Positions 1 to 6,344 of a stretch of 18,094 nucleotides of DNA are shown piece after piece. Numbering within the stretch: the stretch's first letter is position 1; each line of letters starts with the position of its first letter. Both the position numbers and the translations under genes were made by a program. The DNA lies in the NCBI GenBank assembly GCA_038521345.1, contig JBCBKU010000035.1, forward strand, positions 1 through 18,094. The letters run 5' to 3'. The stretch comes from JBCBKU01 sp038521345. Its GTDB lineage: Bacteria; Pseudomonadota; Alphaproteobacteria; Rhodobacterales; Rhodobacteraceae. The notes beneath the pieces were generated by a model. It made no database searches, was not told the origin of the DNA, and saw only the letters and a program-made list of their open reading frames with translations.

Positions 1-425
1 CGATCACGCTCGTGATCGCTGCGGTGCGCCGGGCGGAGACGTTGGGCGTGACCATCGTCATCGAGAATATTGAGGATAAGGACCCGAGCTTCCGCAACGA
101 AATCGTGGACCAGATCGGATCGGCGCATTTCAAGGTGTCAATCGACACCGGCCACGCCTTCTGCGCCCACAAACGCACCGAGGCGCCCGCGGTAGATACC
201 TTTGTTCGTGCCGCTGGCGACCGGCTCTTCCACATGCATCTTCAGGACACCGACGGGACCTGCGACCGCCATTGGGGCGTGGGCGAAGGCGACATCCCGT
301 GGAGAGGCGTCTTTGACGCGATTGCCGCTCTGGAGGTCTCCCCGCGCCTGGTGTTCGAGTTGCGCAACAAGGAGGCCATTCTCCCCTCTGCCGAGTATCT
401 CGTCTCGCGCGGCTTCGCCCGGTAG
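1..425 (+). CDS. Sugar phosphate isomerase/epimerase-like TIM-barrel protein, 3' part
   Basis: The reading frame is already open at the left edge, so the start codon lies outside the window; about 140 residues of the C-terminal half are visible before a TAG at 423-425. The visible part fits the xylose-isomerase-like TIM-barrel family (AP endonuclease family 2 fold). It has a strand ending in the acidic motif ENIED, then DTGHAF, then the strand motif HMHLQDTDG followed by DRHWGVGEGDIPW, and a late FELRN. In this family the Glu, Asp and His residues at these strand ends bind a divalent metal and carry out sugar isomerisation or epimerisation. The substrate cannot be read from this fragment. It could also be a hydroxypyruvate-isomerase-like or inosose-dehydratase-like member. 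Family assignment is fairly sure; specific function is unknown. Confidence 0.75.
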   Translation, partial: ITLVIAAVRRAETLGVTIVIENIEDKDPSFRNEIVDQIGSAHFKVSIDTGHAFCAHKRTEAPAVDTFVRAAGDRLFHMHLQDTDGTCDRHWGVGEGDIPWRGVFDAIAALEVSPRLVFELRNKEAILPSAEYLVSRGFAR

Positions 426-808
426 GTTTCACTGCAGCGCCTCTTTTCAGACGCGACGCCACTTTGCGGCGCCGCGCTCTGAACCTTCCTCCGAGCACCA
501 GAAAAGTGGACTAGAGACGCCCTTTGCGGAGCATACGGTCTTCGATCCGGGGTTTTTCAATCGGCCCCGGAAGGTCGACGACAAGGTAGACATAAAAACC
601 GAAGCGCGGAGAAAACCCTCGCCAACTTTTGCGCTGCGTACGCGCGCAGCACAAATCTGAGAGGTCCGGAGAGGGCTCAAAGCGGCCACCGACGAGTTGG
701 TAAATTTTGGTGCCGCAGAGCTGGTCGCCAAAGCCAACACAGAGCGACGAACCAAACGTCGGGGTGCAGCCTCTCAGCCGTGGAACACTCCGCTGCATTG
801 CAATGCGG
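426..808. other. Stretch without a convincing gene
   Basis: About 380 bases between the sugar-isomerase gene and a small minus-strand gene. Open frames exist on both strands, for example on the minus strand over 511-870, but none gives a recognisable domain, a good ribosome-binding site or a consistent protein pattern. No tRNA, strong hairpin with T-run, or insertion-sequence end was seen. The stretch looks less GC-rich than the core genes to the right, which would suit accessory or decayed DNA. Confidence 0.5.
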
Positions 809-982
809 TCAGTCGCCGCCGTCTCCATCGCAGTCATCTCCGCGACCGCCGAAATCGGTGCCGTCACCACCCAGCAGAAAAGCCAGCGCCACCGGAAACC
901 CGATGCAGATGGCTACTTCCAACGGGTGATCCACGACTGCATGCCAGACATCGTGTGCAAACTCCAAAGCGCGCTCCAACAT
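809..982 (-). CDS. Small single-pass membrane protein with Gly/Asp-rich tail
   Basis: A 57-residue frame starts at the ATG at 982 with MLERALEF and ends in TGA. It has a short amphipathic N-terminus (ERALEFAHDVWHAVVDHP), one hydrophobic helix (roughly residues 21-36, VAICIGFPVALAFLL) and a low-complexity tail rich in glycine and aspartate (GGDGTDFGGRGDDCDGDGG). Amphipathic helix, membrane helix and charged glycine-rich tail together look like a real small protein rather than chance. The frame is open further upstream to 1150, but that part is basic and patternless, so the shorter start was chosen. No good Shine-Dalgarno sequence precedes it (only a weak GCAGAG). I do not recognise a function. 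It could be a spurious frame. Confidence 0.45.
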   Translation of the reverse strand: MLERALEFAHDVWHAVVDHPLEVAICIGFPVALAFLLGGDGTDFGGRGDDCDGDGGD

Positions 983-1207
983 TCGACTCTGCAGGTCTTG
1001 GGATAGGTGGCCGTCGTGGCAAAACGATGGCTTCTCCAAAACCGGGCATTCGCCGAAATCTGGGCAATGACCAGTGAGCGGCGAAAGAGGACGTCGTGTC
1101 TTCGACCTTTGCGGATGAAGCGCAACGATAACAGACAGAAGACTTGCCACGCATGTACCACCGGTGTCTTGTGAAGCCGGCCCCTGCTGACCGCGAGAAA
1201 CTCATAC

Positions 1208-1549
1208 ATGCGCGACCGCCGTAGGATGCAGTTAGGTGATTGGCTTATCTGGATTGCGTTGTTGGTAGTGGGAGCGTTGCTCGGGCTGGCAGTTGTTGCA
1301 CTCGTAGGCTTTGACGAGCCGGCCTTTTTCTTATCGATTGTCTTCTACTTTATCCCGGTTGGCTTTTTGTTGGTTTTCACGTTCTTTATGTTCGAATTAG
1401 CGGGTCCTTCTTCTTTGGATGAAGATGACGCCTCGTCCGGAAGAGAAACGAAAAAACCCAAGCCGCTCTTTCTGCTTGCTAGTCTGCCAGCTGGCTTCGC
1501 GATCGGAGCTATCGATGCAACGTTTGGTCTGAGTAGCGCATACCTGTAG
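1208..1549 (+). CDS. Hypothetical small membrane protein, about three helices
   Basis: A 113-residue protein. Hydrophobic segments lie at about residues 11-34 (DWLIWIALLVVGALLGLAVV), 38-63 (very Phe-rich, FFLSIVFYFIPVGFLLVFTF) and 85-108 (FLLASLPAGFAIGAIDATFG). Between the second and third is a polar stretch with acidic then basic residues (LDEDDASSGRETKKPKP). This suggests an inner-membrane protein with two or three passes. The start at 1208 has a modest GAGAAA ribosome-binding site; an alternative ATG at 1226 lies six codons in. The codons are noticeably more AT-rich than in the housekeeping genes to the right, which could mean recent acquisition. No family was recognised. Confidence 0.6.
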   Translation: MRDRRRMQLGDWLIWIALLVVGALLGLAVVALVGFDEPAFFLSIVFYFIPVGFLLVFTFFMFELAGPSSLDEDDASSGRETKKPKPLFLLASLPAGFAIGAIDATFGLSSAYL

Positions 1550-1700
1550 CGCTGATGATCAAGCGCGAAGTCCCATGTGCATCGATGCCGACCTCCCTGC
1601 AGGTGGACGGCGATGAAGCAAGCTGAAACGAGTATTGCGGACACCTGCAGCGCTCGAGATCAACGACCCAGATAGGCTCGAAGAAGGCGTTCGCTGTAGT

Positions 1701-1716
1701 GCGGTCACACGACCGC
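1701..1716. terminator. Hairpin between convergent genes
   Basis: GCGGTC (1701-1706) and GACCGC (1711-1716) form a perfect 6-bp stem with an ACAC loop. It lies between the 3' ends of the membrane protein gene on the plus strand and the GlxA-type regulator on the minus strand. It has no T-run on either side, so a terminator role is only a guess from position. The rest of 1550-1763 shows nothing recognisable. Confidence 0.3.
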
Positions 1717-1763
1717 CGTGCAGACGAAAGGCGGTGATTGGGTATCGTATGTCTTGCCATCGG

Positions 1764-2732
1764 TTAGCTTCCCGGCGCACCGAATTGCTTGCGATACTCT
1801 GATGCGGACATTCCCGAAAGTCGCTGAAAGGTCTTGCTGAAGGCCGACGGGTCCTTGTAGCCCACCTCCCAAGAGATCTGATCCAACGGAAGATCCGTCA
1901 ACTCAAGGATGCTGCGGGCTTTCGCGATCCGGGCCTGTTGAACGTAGAGATTTGGGTTGAGCGTTGTGGCCTTTGCAAACCGACGCATGAATGTTCGCAT
2001 TCCGAGGCCCGCAAGTTCTGAAAGATGATCCAGTTTCAAAGGCACTTTCAGATCGGCATGGATATGGTGCTGAACCCGTAAAATGGCCACATCACCATGG
2101 TCGAAATTTGGAATGAACTCGGTGTACGGCAATTGCGTTGTGCGCGGGGGTTGGATCACCAGAAACCGTGCTGTGGACAGCATCGTGCTGCGTCCAAAAA
2201 ACCGTTCGACCAGCGTCAGGCCCAGATCTGTCCAGGCGAGAATGCCACCCGCCGAGATAATGTCGCCATCGTCCAGAACCAGGTTCCGGTCGGCGACGTC
2301 GATGTCCCCATATCGTGCCGCCAACTCTTTCGCAAAAGCCCAATGCGTTGTGACCCTCCGACCCTGCAGCAAGCCGCTCTCGGCCAGAACAAACGCACCG
2401 GCACAGACGGAACAAAGTCGGCTGCCGCTCTGATGTTGGGCGTTCAGCCACTCGGCCTCCCGGGGCATGGCTTGCATCCGTTCCGGCATCACGAGGCTGG
2501 GCGGCGTGATGATATAGTCAAGCTTGTGGGGTCTGCCGGGGTGTGAGTCCCAGATGCAATGCGGTAGCCCGTCGTCCTGACGTTGCCAATGCGTGACGCG
2601 CACGGCCTGGATGTCGCCCTCGGCCCACTCTCCTGCAATCCGAAACAAGTCGGTCAACCCGTAGACGGCTGAAAGCTGGCACTCGGGATAGAGCAACAAG
2701 CCGATTTCCGCGGCCCAGGCACCGTATGTCAC
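1764..2732 (-). CDS. GlxA-type transcriptional regulator (DJ-1/PfpI domain plus AraC HTH)
   Basis: A regulator with an N-terminal DJ-1/PfpI (class I glutamine amidotransferase-like) domain, about residues 1-185, and a C-terminal AraC/XylS DNA-binding domain, about 216-315. The nucleophile-elbow-like motif CSVCAGAF lies at about 107-114, followed by AESGLLQGRRVTTHW, typical of the family. The AraC part shows both helix-turn-helix units, LDHLSELAGLGMRTFMRRF and DQISWEVGYKDPSAFSKTF. The frame is open to an ATG at 2753, but that ATG has no ribosome-binding site. The GTG at 2732 has GGAG seven bases upstream and keeps the whole domain, so 2732 is preferred (322 residues). The gene is divergent from the alpha/beta hydrolase at 2949 and may control it; this is inferred from arrangement. 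The ligand is unknown. Confidence 0.9.
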   Translation of the reverse strand: MTYGAWAAEIGLLLYPECQLSAVYGLTDLFRIAGEWAEGDIQAVRVTHWQRQDDGLPHCIWDSHPGRPHKLDYIITPPSLVMPERMQAMPREAEWLNAQHQSGSRLCSVCAGAFVLAESGLLQGRRVTTHWAFAKELAARYGDIDVADRNLVLDDGDIISAGGILAWTDLGLTLVERFFGRSTMLSTARFLVIQPPRTTQLPYTEFIPNFDHGDVAILRVQHHIHADLKVPLKLDHLSELAGLGMRTFMRRFAKATTLNPNLYVQQARIAKARSILELTDLPLDQISWEVGYKDPSAFSKTFQRLSGMSASEYRKQFGAPGS

Positions 2733-2734
2733 TT

Positions 2735-2763
2735 TTGAACTCCAAATTGTCATTTATGACAAT
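2735..2763 (+). promoter_or_regulatory. Candidate sigma-70 promoter for the hydrolase
   Basis: TTGAAC (2735-2740) and GACAAT (2758-2763) are separated by 17 bases and read toward the hydrolase. Each has only a partial match to the consensus. The proposed -10 lies inside the right arm of the inverted repeat at 2746-2763, so a protein bound there would block it. The match is weak and this is only a candidate. Confidence 0.3.
2746..2763. promoter_or_regulatory. Perfect 8+8 inverted repeat, probable operator
   Basis: ATTGTCAT-TT-ATGACAAT is a perfect inverted repeat with a 2-base spacer. It lies just upstream of the preferred GTG start of the GlxA-type regulator (2732) and about 185 bases before the divergent hydrolase. 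The position suits a binding site controlling one or both genes. The identity of the binding protein is inferred. Confidence 0.55.
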
Positions 2764-2948
2764 CGCAGGAGACGAAGCCGGCTGCAATGGTCCCCTCATC
2801 GACATCGGAAGAAAGACCAAGCGAAGACCAACCAAACACACCAACCGGCCCGGATGTCTTGAAGGCCAGTGGCGCGATCAACTTGCACTTAACCCTGCCG
2901 GCCGCACTGGCGGCGGAAAAAACTGACGGAAGAAAAGGAGACGGAACC

Positions 2949-3779
2949 ATGTCAACGATCGAAACACGCGACGGTACGAAGATCTTCTACAAGGACTGGG
3001 GTCCGCGTGACGCGCAACCCATCGTCTTTCACCATGGCTGGCCGCTGAGCGGCGATGATTGGGACAACCAGATGCTGTTCTTTCTGGCCGAGGGCTATCG
3101 GGTGATTGCACATGACCGGCGCGGGCACGGGCGGTCCGGTCAGACCGACAAGGGCCACGATATGGCGACCTATTCGAACGACGTGGTCGACCTTGCGGCT
3201 GCGCTCGACTTGAAAGATGCAGTCCACATCGGACACTCGACAGGCGGCGGTGAAGTTGCCGCCTATGTCGCCAAGGCCGAGCCCGGCCGCGTCGCCAAAG
3301 CCGCACTCTTGGGGGCCATTCCGCCCTTGATGCTGGCAACCGACGCCAATCCCGATGGGGTGCCGTTGGAGGTGTTTGATGGCTTGCGCGCAGGGCTTGC
3401 CGCCAACCGCGCCCAGTTCTTTCTCGATGTGCCGTCTGGCCCGTTTTACGGCTTCAACCGTGAAGGCGCCGAGGTCAGCCCGGGCTTGATCAACAACTGG
3501 TGGCGTCAGGGCATGATGGGAAGCGCCTCGGCACACTATCAATGCATCGCCGTGTTTTCCGAAACGGATCAGACAGAAGACCTGAAGGCGATGAATGTGC
3601 CCACGCTTGTCATGCATGGCGACGACGATCAGGTTGTGCCTATCGGGAACTCTGCCGAAAAAGCGATCGCGCTCTTGCCTAACGGTGAGCTGAAGGTCTA
3701 CCCGGGTTTGTCACACGGCTTTTTCGCCACCCATCCTGACCTCGTGAACGCCGATCTTCTGGACTTTGTTCGACGTTAG
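2949..3779 (+). CDS. Alpha/beta hydrolase, non-heme chloroperoxidase/arylesterase-like
   Basis: A 276-residue protein of the cofactor-free haloperoxidase/esterase group. Visible landmarks are the oxyanion-side motif HHGWPLSGDDWD (about 28-39), AHDRRGHGRS (54-63), the nucleophile elbow GHSTGGGE (Ser97), the acid in HGDDDQVVP (probably Asp227) and the base in LSHGFF (His256). Together these form the Ser-Asp-His triad. Such enzymes hydrolyse esters and can form peracids that halogenate; the physiological substrate is unknown. The start at 2949 is chosen because AAGGAG lies eight bases upstream and the protein then begins with MSTIETRDGTKIFYKDWG, as usual for the family. The frame is open 54 codons further upstream, but that part looks non-coding. 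It is divergent from the GlxA-type regulator. Confidence 0.92.
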   Translation: MSTIETRDGTKIFYKDWGPRDAQPIVFHHGWPLSGDDWDNQMLFFLAEGYRVIAHDRRGHGRSGQTDKGHDMATYSNDVVDLAAALDLKDAVHIGHSTGGGEVAAYVAKAEPGRVAKAALLGAIPPLMLATDANPDGVPLEVFDGLRAGLAANRAQFFLDVPSGPFYGFNREGAEVSPGLINNWWRQGMMGSASAHYQCIAVFSETDQTEDLKAMNVPTLVMHGDDDQVVPIGNSAEKAIALLPNGELKVYPGLSHGFFATHPDLVNADLLDFVRR

Positions 3780-3799
3780 GTCGAACTCGAACACGCATC

Positions 3800-3832
3800 A
3801 CAGGCCCGCACTCGGCGGGCCTGTCTCTCTTG
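3800..3832 (+). terminator. Rho-independent-like terminator after the hydrolase
   Basis: ACAGGCCCGC (3800-3809) and GCGGGCCTGT (3815-3824) form a perfect 10-bp GC-rich stem with a 5-base loop, 20 bases after the hydrolase stop. The stem is followed by a pyrimidine run (CTCTCTT) rather than a pure T-run. Confidence 0.75.
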
Positions 3833-3900
3833 AAGCGGTCATTCGTGAGCCTTATCGCAAGGTCCGGGCCCAAAGCGGGCTTTCGCTGAAGGCCTGAAAA
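3833..3900. repeat. Possible dispersed intergenic element (TTCGCTG type)
   Basis: The stretch holds GCGGTCATTCGTGAG and then GCGGGCTTTCGCTG, separated by CTTATCGCAAGGTCCGGGCC. Intergenic blocks mixing GCGG(A/T)C(A/T)TTCG and TTCGCTG words are, as I remember, frequent in roseobacter genomes. Only one copy is present here, so its repeat nature cannot be shown from this window. Confidence 0.3.
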
Positions 3901-3950
3901 GGCCAGCATTTCAACCCAGGTCCGGCGCGGGGCCTTGGCGCCACGCTCCC

Positions 3951-3984
3951 AAATGAAAAGACCGCCAGCTGTGCGCGGGCGGTC
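3951..3984 (-). terminator. Rho-independent terminator after rpsD
   Basis: On the minus strand GACCGCC (3984-3978) pairs with GGCGGTC (3966-3960) around an 11-base loop, and the stem is directly followed by TTTTC. It begins 25 bases after the rpsD stop codon. This is a standard intrinsic terminator. Confidence 0.85.
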
Positions 3985-4008
3985 CTGTCGCGTGCTTTAC
4001 GCCGGGGA

Positions 4009-4629
4009 TCAGTTCTTGGCGTAGAATTCGACGACGAGGTTCGGTTCCATCATCACCGGATAGGGCACATCGCCCAGAGACGGCGTGCGGACGAAGGTCG
4101 CGGTCATCTTGGAATGGTCGGCCTCGACATAATCGGGCACGTCGCGCTCGGGCAGTTGCACGGCCTCGAGCACCGCGGCCATCTGCTTGGACCGGTCGCG
4201 CACCTCGACCACATCGCCTTCGCGCAGACGGTAGGACGGGATGTTGACCCGCTTGCCGTTCACTTTCACATGTCCGTGGTTCACGAACTGACGGGCGGCG
4301 AACATGGTCGCGACGAACTTCGCGCGGTAGACCAGCGCGTCCAGACGCCGCTCGAGCAGACCGATTAGGTTCTCACCGGTGTCGCCCTTGACCCGTTCCG
4401 CTTCGGCATAGATCCGGCGGAACTGTTTCTCGGTCAGGTCACCGTAGTACCCTTTGAGCTTCTGCTTGGCGCGCAGCTGCGTGCCGAAGTCCGACATCTT
4501 GCCCTTGCGGCGCTGGCCGTGCTGGCCGGGGCCGTATTCGCGGCGGTTGACCGGGGATTTCGGACGCCCCCAGATGTTTTCGCCCATCCGGCGGTCGATC
4601 TTATGTTTGGCAGACGTGCGTTTGCTCAC
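4009..4629 (-). CDS. rpsD: 30S ribosomal protein S4
   Basis: A 206-residue protein with the full length and signature of bacterial S4, a primary 16S rRNA-binding protein that starts 30S assembly. The N-terminal region contains IWGRPKSPVNRREYGPGQHG and RAKQKLKGYYGDLTEKQFRR. The S4 RNA-binding domain (about 94-155) contains LERRLDALVYRAKF, ARQFVNHGHVKVNGKRVNIP and RLREGDVVEVRD, and the C-terminus ends in VVEFYAKN. There are no cysteines, so this is the zinc-free form. The start is GTG at 4629, preceded by AAGGAG at a seven-base distance. The gene stands alone, with its own promoter (4777-4804) and terminator (3951-3984), unlike the E. coli alpha-operon arrangement. Confidence 0.98.
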   Translation of the reverse strand: MSKRTSAKHKIDRRMGENIWGRPKSPVNRREYGPGQHGQRRKGKMSDFGTQLRAKQKLKGYYGDLTEKQFRRIYAEAERVKGDTGENLIGLLERRLDALVYRAKFVATMFAARQFVNHGHVKVNGKRVNIPSYRLREGDVVEVRDRSKQMAAVLEAVQLPERDVPDYVEADHSKMTATFVRTPSLGDVPYPVMMEPNLVVEFYAKN

Positions 4630-4770
4630 GGCTGATCTCCTTCTCTGGCGCCGCGGTCAGGCGGCTATGAAGGGCGTTGTCCTCTGCAGCCCGACGGGAT
4701 CGGACGGCTGACAGGCATCCCCTCGCGGGGGCCACCAACACCAAATGAAACCGGCATCGCTGCCGGAAGA
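4630..4770 (-). other. rpsD 5' leader with two GNRA-capped hairpins
   Basis: If transcription starts about seven bases after the -10 box, the leader is about 140 bases long. On the transcribed strand it contains CCGGCA-GCGA-TGCCGG (4766-4751) and CCCC-GCGA-GGGG (4730-4719). Both loops are GCGA, a GNRA tetraloop, which supports real RNA hairpins. S4 is known to repress its own synthesis through leader RNA in several bacteria; a similar role here is inferred. Confidence 0.45.
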
Positions 4771-4776
4771 TGCGCG

Positions 4777-4804
4777 CTTATACGGGCCCAGGGGCGGCTG
4801 TCAA
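4777..4804 (-). promoter_or_regulatory. Strong sigma-70 promoter of rpsD
   Basis: Reading the minus strand, TTGACA (4804-4799, perfect -35) is followed after 16 bases by TATAAG (4782-4777, five of six -10 positions). It points at rpsD, about 150 bases downstream. The -35 box contains the TGA stop codon of the zinc-ribbon membrane protein gene (4803-4801), so the promoter and that gene's end are fused. Confidence 0.8.
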
Positions 4805-5148
4805 CCGGCGTCGCTTGAACCGCGCAAACCAAGATCCCAGCGGATGCGGCACGCGTGACATACAAAGTACAACCGTTCGCCCTCTTCCGCCGACCAAAAC
4901 CGGGCGGGCCGCTCGGTCGGGCCGCCGCATTCGGGGCAACGGTAGGTCCGGACGAATTGCCGTTCCCCAAGAATGACCGCGCCGATCGCAATCAGCAGAA
5001 CCCCTCCGAGACCCGAAATGCCCAGGCCCAGCAACCAGGCCCCAACCGCGAAGGGCGCAGCCAAAAGAATGACGGCGACGTTGCGGCGCAGGTACCCTCG
5101 CCCGGCGCGGCGATCGTGTTTTACGGGATAGCCGTCCTGCGCCGTCAT
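4801..5148 (-). CDS. Membrane protein with C-terminal zinc ribbon
   Basis: A 115-residue protein. A basic N-terminus (HDRRAGRGYLRRN) is followed by two hydrophobic stretches, about 23-42 (VAVILLAAPFAVGAWLLGLG) and 46-61 (GLGGVLLIAIGAVILG), forming a helical hairpin. A soluble C-terminal segment carries CPECGG (Cys71, Cys74) and CHAC (Cys97, Cys100), a four-cysteine zinc-ribbon arrangement. With few charges before the first helix other than arginines, both ends are probably cytoplasmic. I do not recognise a named family. It begins 15 bases after the stop of the Hint-domain gene, so the two are probably co-transcribed. Its ATG lacks a strong ribosome-binding site (GGGGC only), which would suit coupling to the gene upstream. 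Its stop codon is part of the rpsD -35 box. Confidence 0.75.
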   Translation of the reverse strand: MTAQDGYPVKHDRRAGRGYLRRNVAVILLAAPFAVGAWLLGLGISGLGGVLLIAIGAVILGERQFVRTYRCPECGGPTERPARFWSAEEGERLYFVCHACRIRWDLGLRGSSDAG

Positions 5149-5163
5149 GCGTCGTGCCCCGGT

Positions 5164-6234
5164 CTAGACCCGAACGATCCCGTCATGGGCCAAAAGCGCC
5201 GCTTCGGATCGCGTCAGTTCCCGCCGGGCCGCCGCCCCGTAGGCAAAGGGATCCGCTTCGATGCCCGGCACGATCGATGACAGGCGGCGTCGCTGCGCCG
5301 GCTCGATGGTTTCGAACGCGGTCGACGCGGGATGAAAGCTCTCCGTCTCAAGACCGTTCGCCCAGACCACGTGATGGCGCGGCAACAGCAGATGCACGTA
5401 TTCGACCGACCGAACCGTGTGATCCCGGAACACAGTCCGGTCATTGACCAGATCTTCGGCCGCCACGAGGACTTCGGGCGTGTTGAACAGCGCGTCCGCC
5501 ACCGGACCTTCGATCAGCATCCGGTGGCGCGGCGACACCAGCAGATCGCCCGGCGGCACGCCATCGCCCAGCGCACCGGCCCGGATGCGGATGGGCCGCA
5601 GCTCGGGCATCGCGTGCAGTCGGGCCCCGGACATCCGCCGCTTGCCGATCCAGACGATCTGTTGCGGGCCGCTGTCCTTGGTGTCGATCTGGTCGCCTTC
5701 CGAAAGATGCTCGACCGGAACGTCGCCCTCTGGCGTGCGAAGCCGAGTGCCGGCGGTGAAGCAGATGACCCCCACCGGCATTTCGGTGACCCGGTTGACC
5801 GGGCGCGGCATCTCAAGCGCGCGGACCACCCAGTATTCGCGGCCCGAGGGCGGCACCCGCCCCTCCATCAGAACCAGCGGGCGCGCCAGTTCCGGCACGT
5901 CGATCAGGGTCAGCGTATAGGCCACGTGCCCGTCGGTCACCGTAAACGACCGATCGAAATCCGGCTCGGCCATCGCTCCGTAATCGCGCGCGCGCCCTGA
6001 CGGCACCGACGCGGCGATCGCACGTCGCACGGTGCGCGCTGCCCGGGTCCGGATGTCGGTGGATTGCGCGGTGGGCCCAAGCAACAGGATATCGTCGGGT
6101 CCGTCGACCCGGGTTGCGACGCCGTCCCAACGCCAGACCGAGCCGACTTCAAGCGCCGAAACCGGCGCGGCCGGAAGCCCATCGGTCTCGGTCTGGGACC
6201 AAGAAATTACATAAGTGCCTGTGCCGAACGGCAT
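5164..6234 (-). CDS. Hint-domain protein (Hint_2 type)
   Basis: A 356-residue protein. The N-terminal 150 residues have no recognisable domain. The Hint (hedgehog/intein-like) module begins at VICFTAGTRLRTPEGDVPVE with the nucleophile-position Cys158, and continues through LSEGDQIDTKDSG and IVWIGKRRM to the SPRHRML block with His237. It ends with LLLPRHHVVWANGLETESF (about 282-300). Hint domains rearrange the peptide bond before the cysteine to a thioester and can cleave the chain there. Such proteins are abundant in roseobacters, often with unknown roles. No intein-type C-terminal HN plus nucleophile is seen, so splicing is unlikely and self-cleavage at about residue 157 is the plausible activity. 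No signal peptide is obvious. The start at 6234 has AGGCGG nearby. The gene is followed closely by the zinc-ribbon membrane protein gene. Confidence 0.88.
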   Translation of the reverse strand: MPFGTGTYVISWSQTETDGLPAAPVSALEVGSVWRWDGVATRVDGPDDILLLGPTAQSTDIRTRAARTVRRAIAASVPSGRARDYGAMAEPDFDRSFTVTDGHVAYTLTLIDVPELARPLVLMEGRVPPSGREYWVVRALEMPRPVNRVTEMPVGVICFTAGTRLRTPEGDVPVEHLSEGDQIDTKDSGPQQIVWIGKRRMSGARLHAMPELRPIRIRAGALGDGVPPGDLLVSPRHRMLIEGPVADALFNTPEVLVAAEDLVNDRTVFRDHTVRSVEYVHLLLPRHHVVWANGLETESFHPASTAFETIEPAQRRRLSSIVPGIEADPFAYGAAARRELTRSEAALLAHDGIVRV

Positions 6235-6344
6235 TGCCGCCTGCCTGCCCGTTTTTGTTCTTGGCGAAGGCTTTAGCAGAAAAGGTTAATCCGAGGAATC
6301 CCCTTCTTGCATCGTTGCAGAGGTGAAATTGCAGAAATGCCGCA

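Noticed and set aside
511..870. 119-codon minus-strand frame in the gene-poor stretch
   Set aside because: Contains a tidy-looking end (FGFYVYLVVDLPGPIEKPRI), but no domain, no ribosome-binding site and an overlap with the small membrane protein frame. Too weak to call.
1509..1760. Minus-strand frame in the gap before the GlxA-type regulator
   Set aside because: No hydrophobic or domain pattern and no ribosome-binding site. It overlaps the end of the plus-strand membrane protein gene.
2787..2948. 54-residue N-terminal extension of the hydrolase
   Set aside because: No signal-peptide pattern or family conservation, while the ATG at 2949 has a strong AAGGAG.
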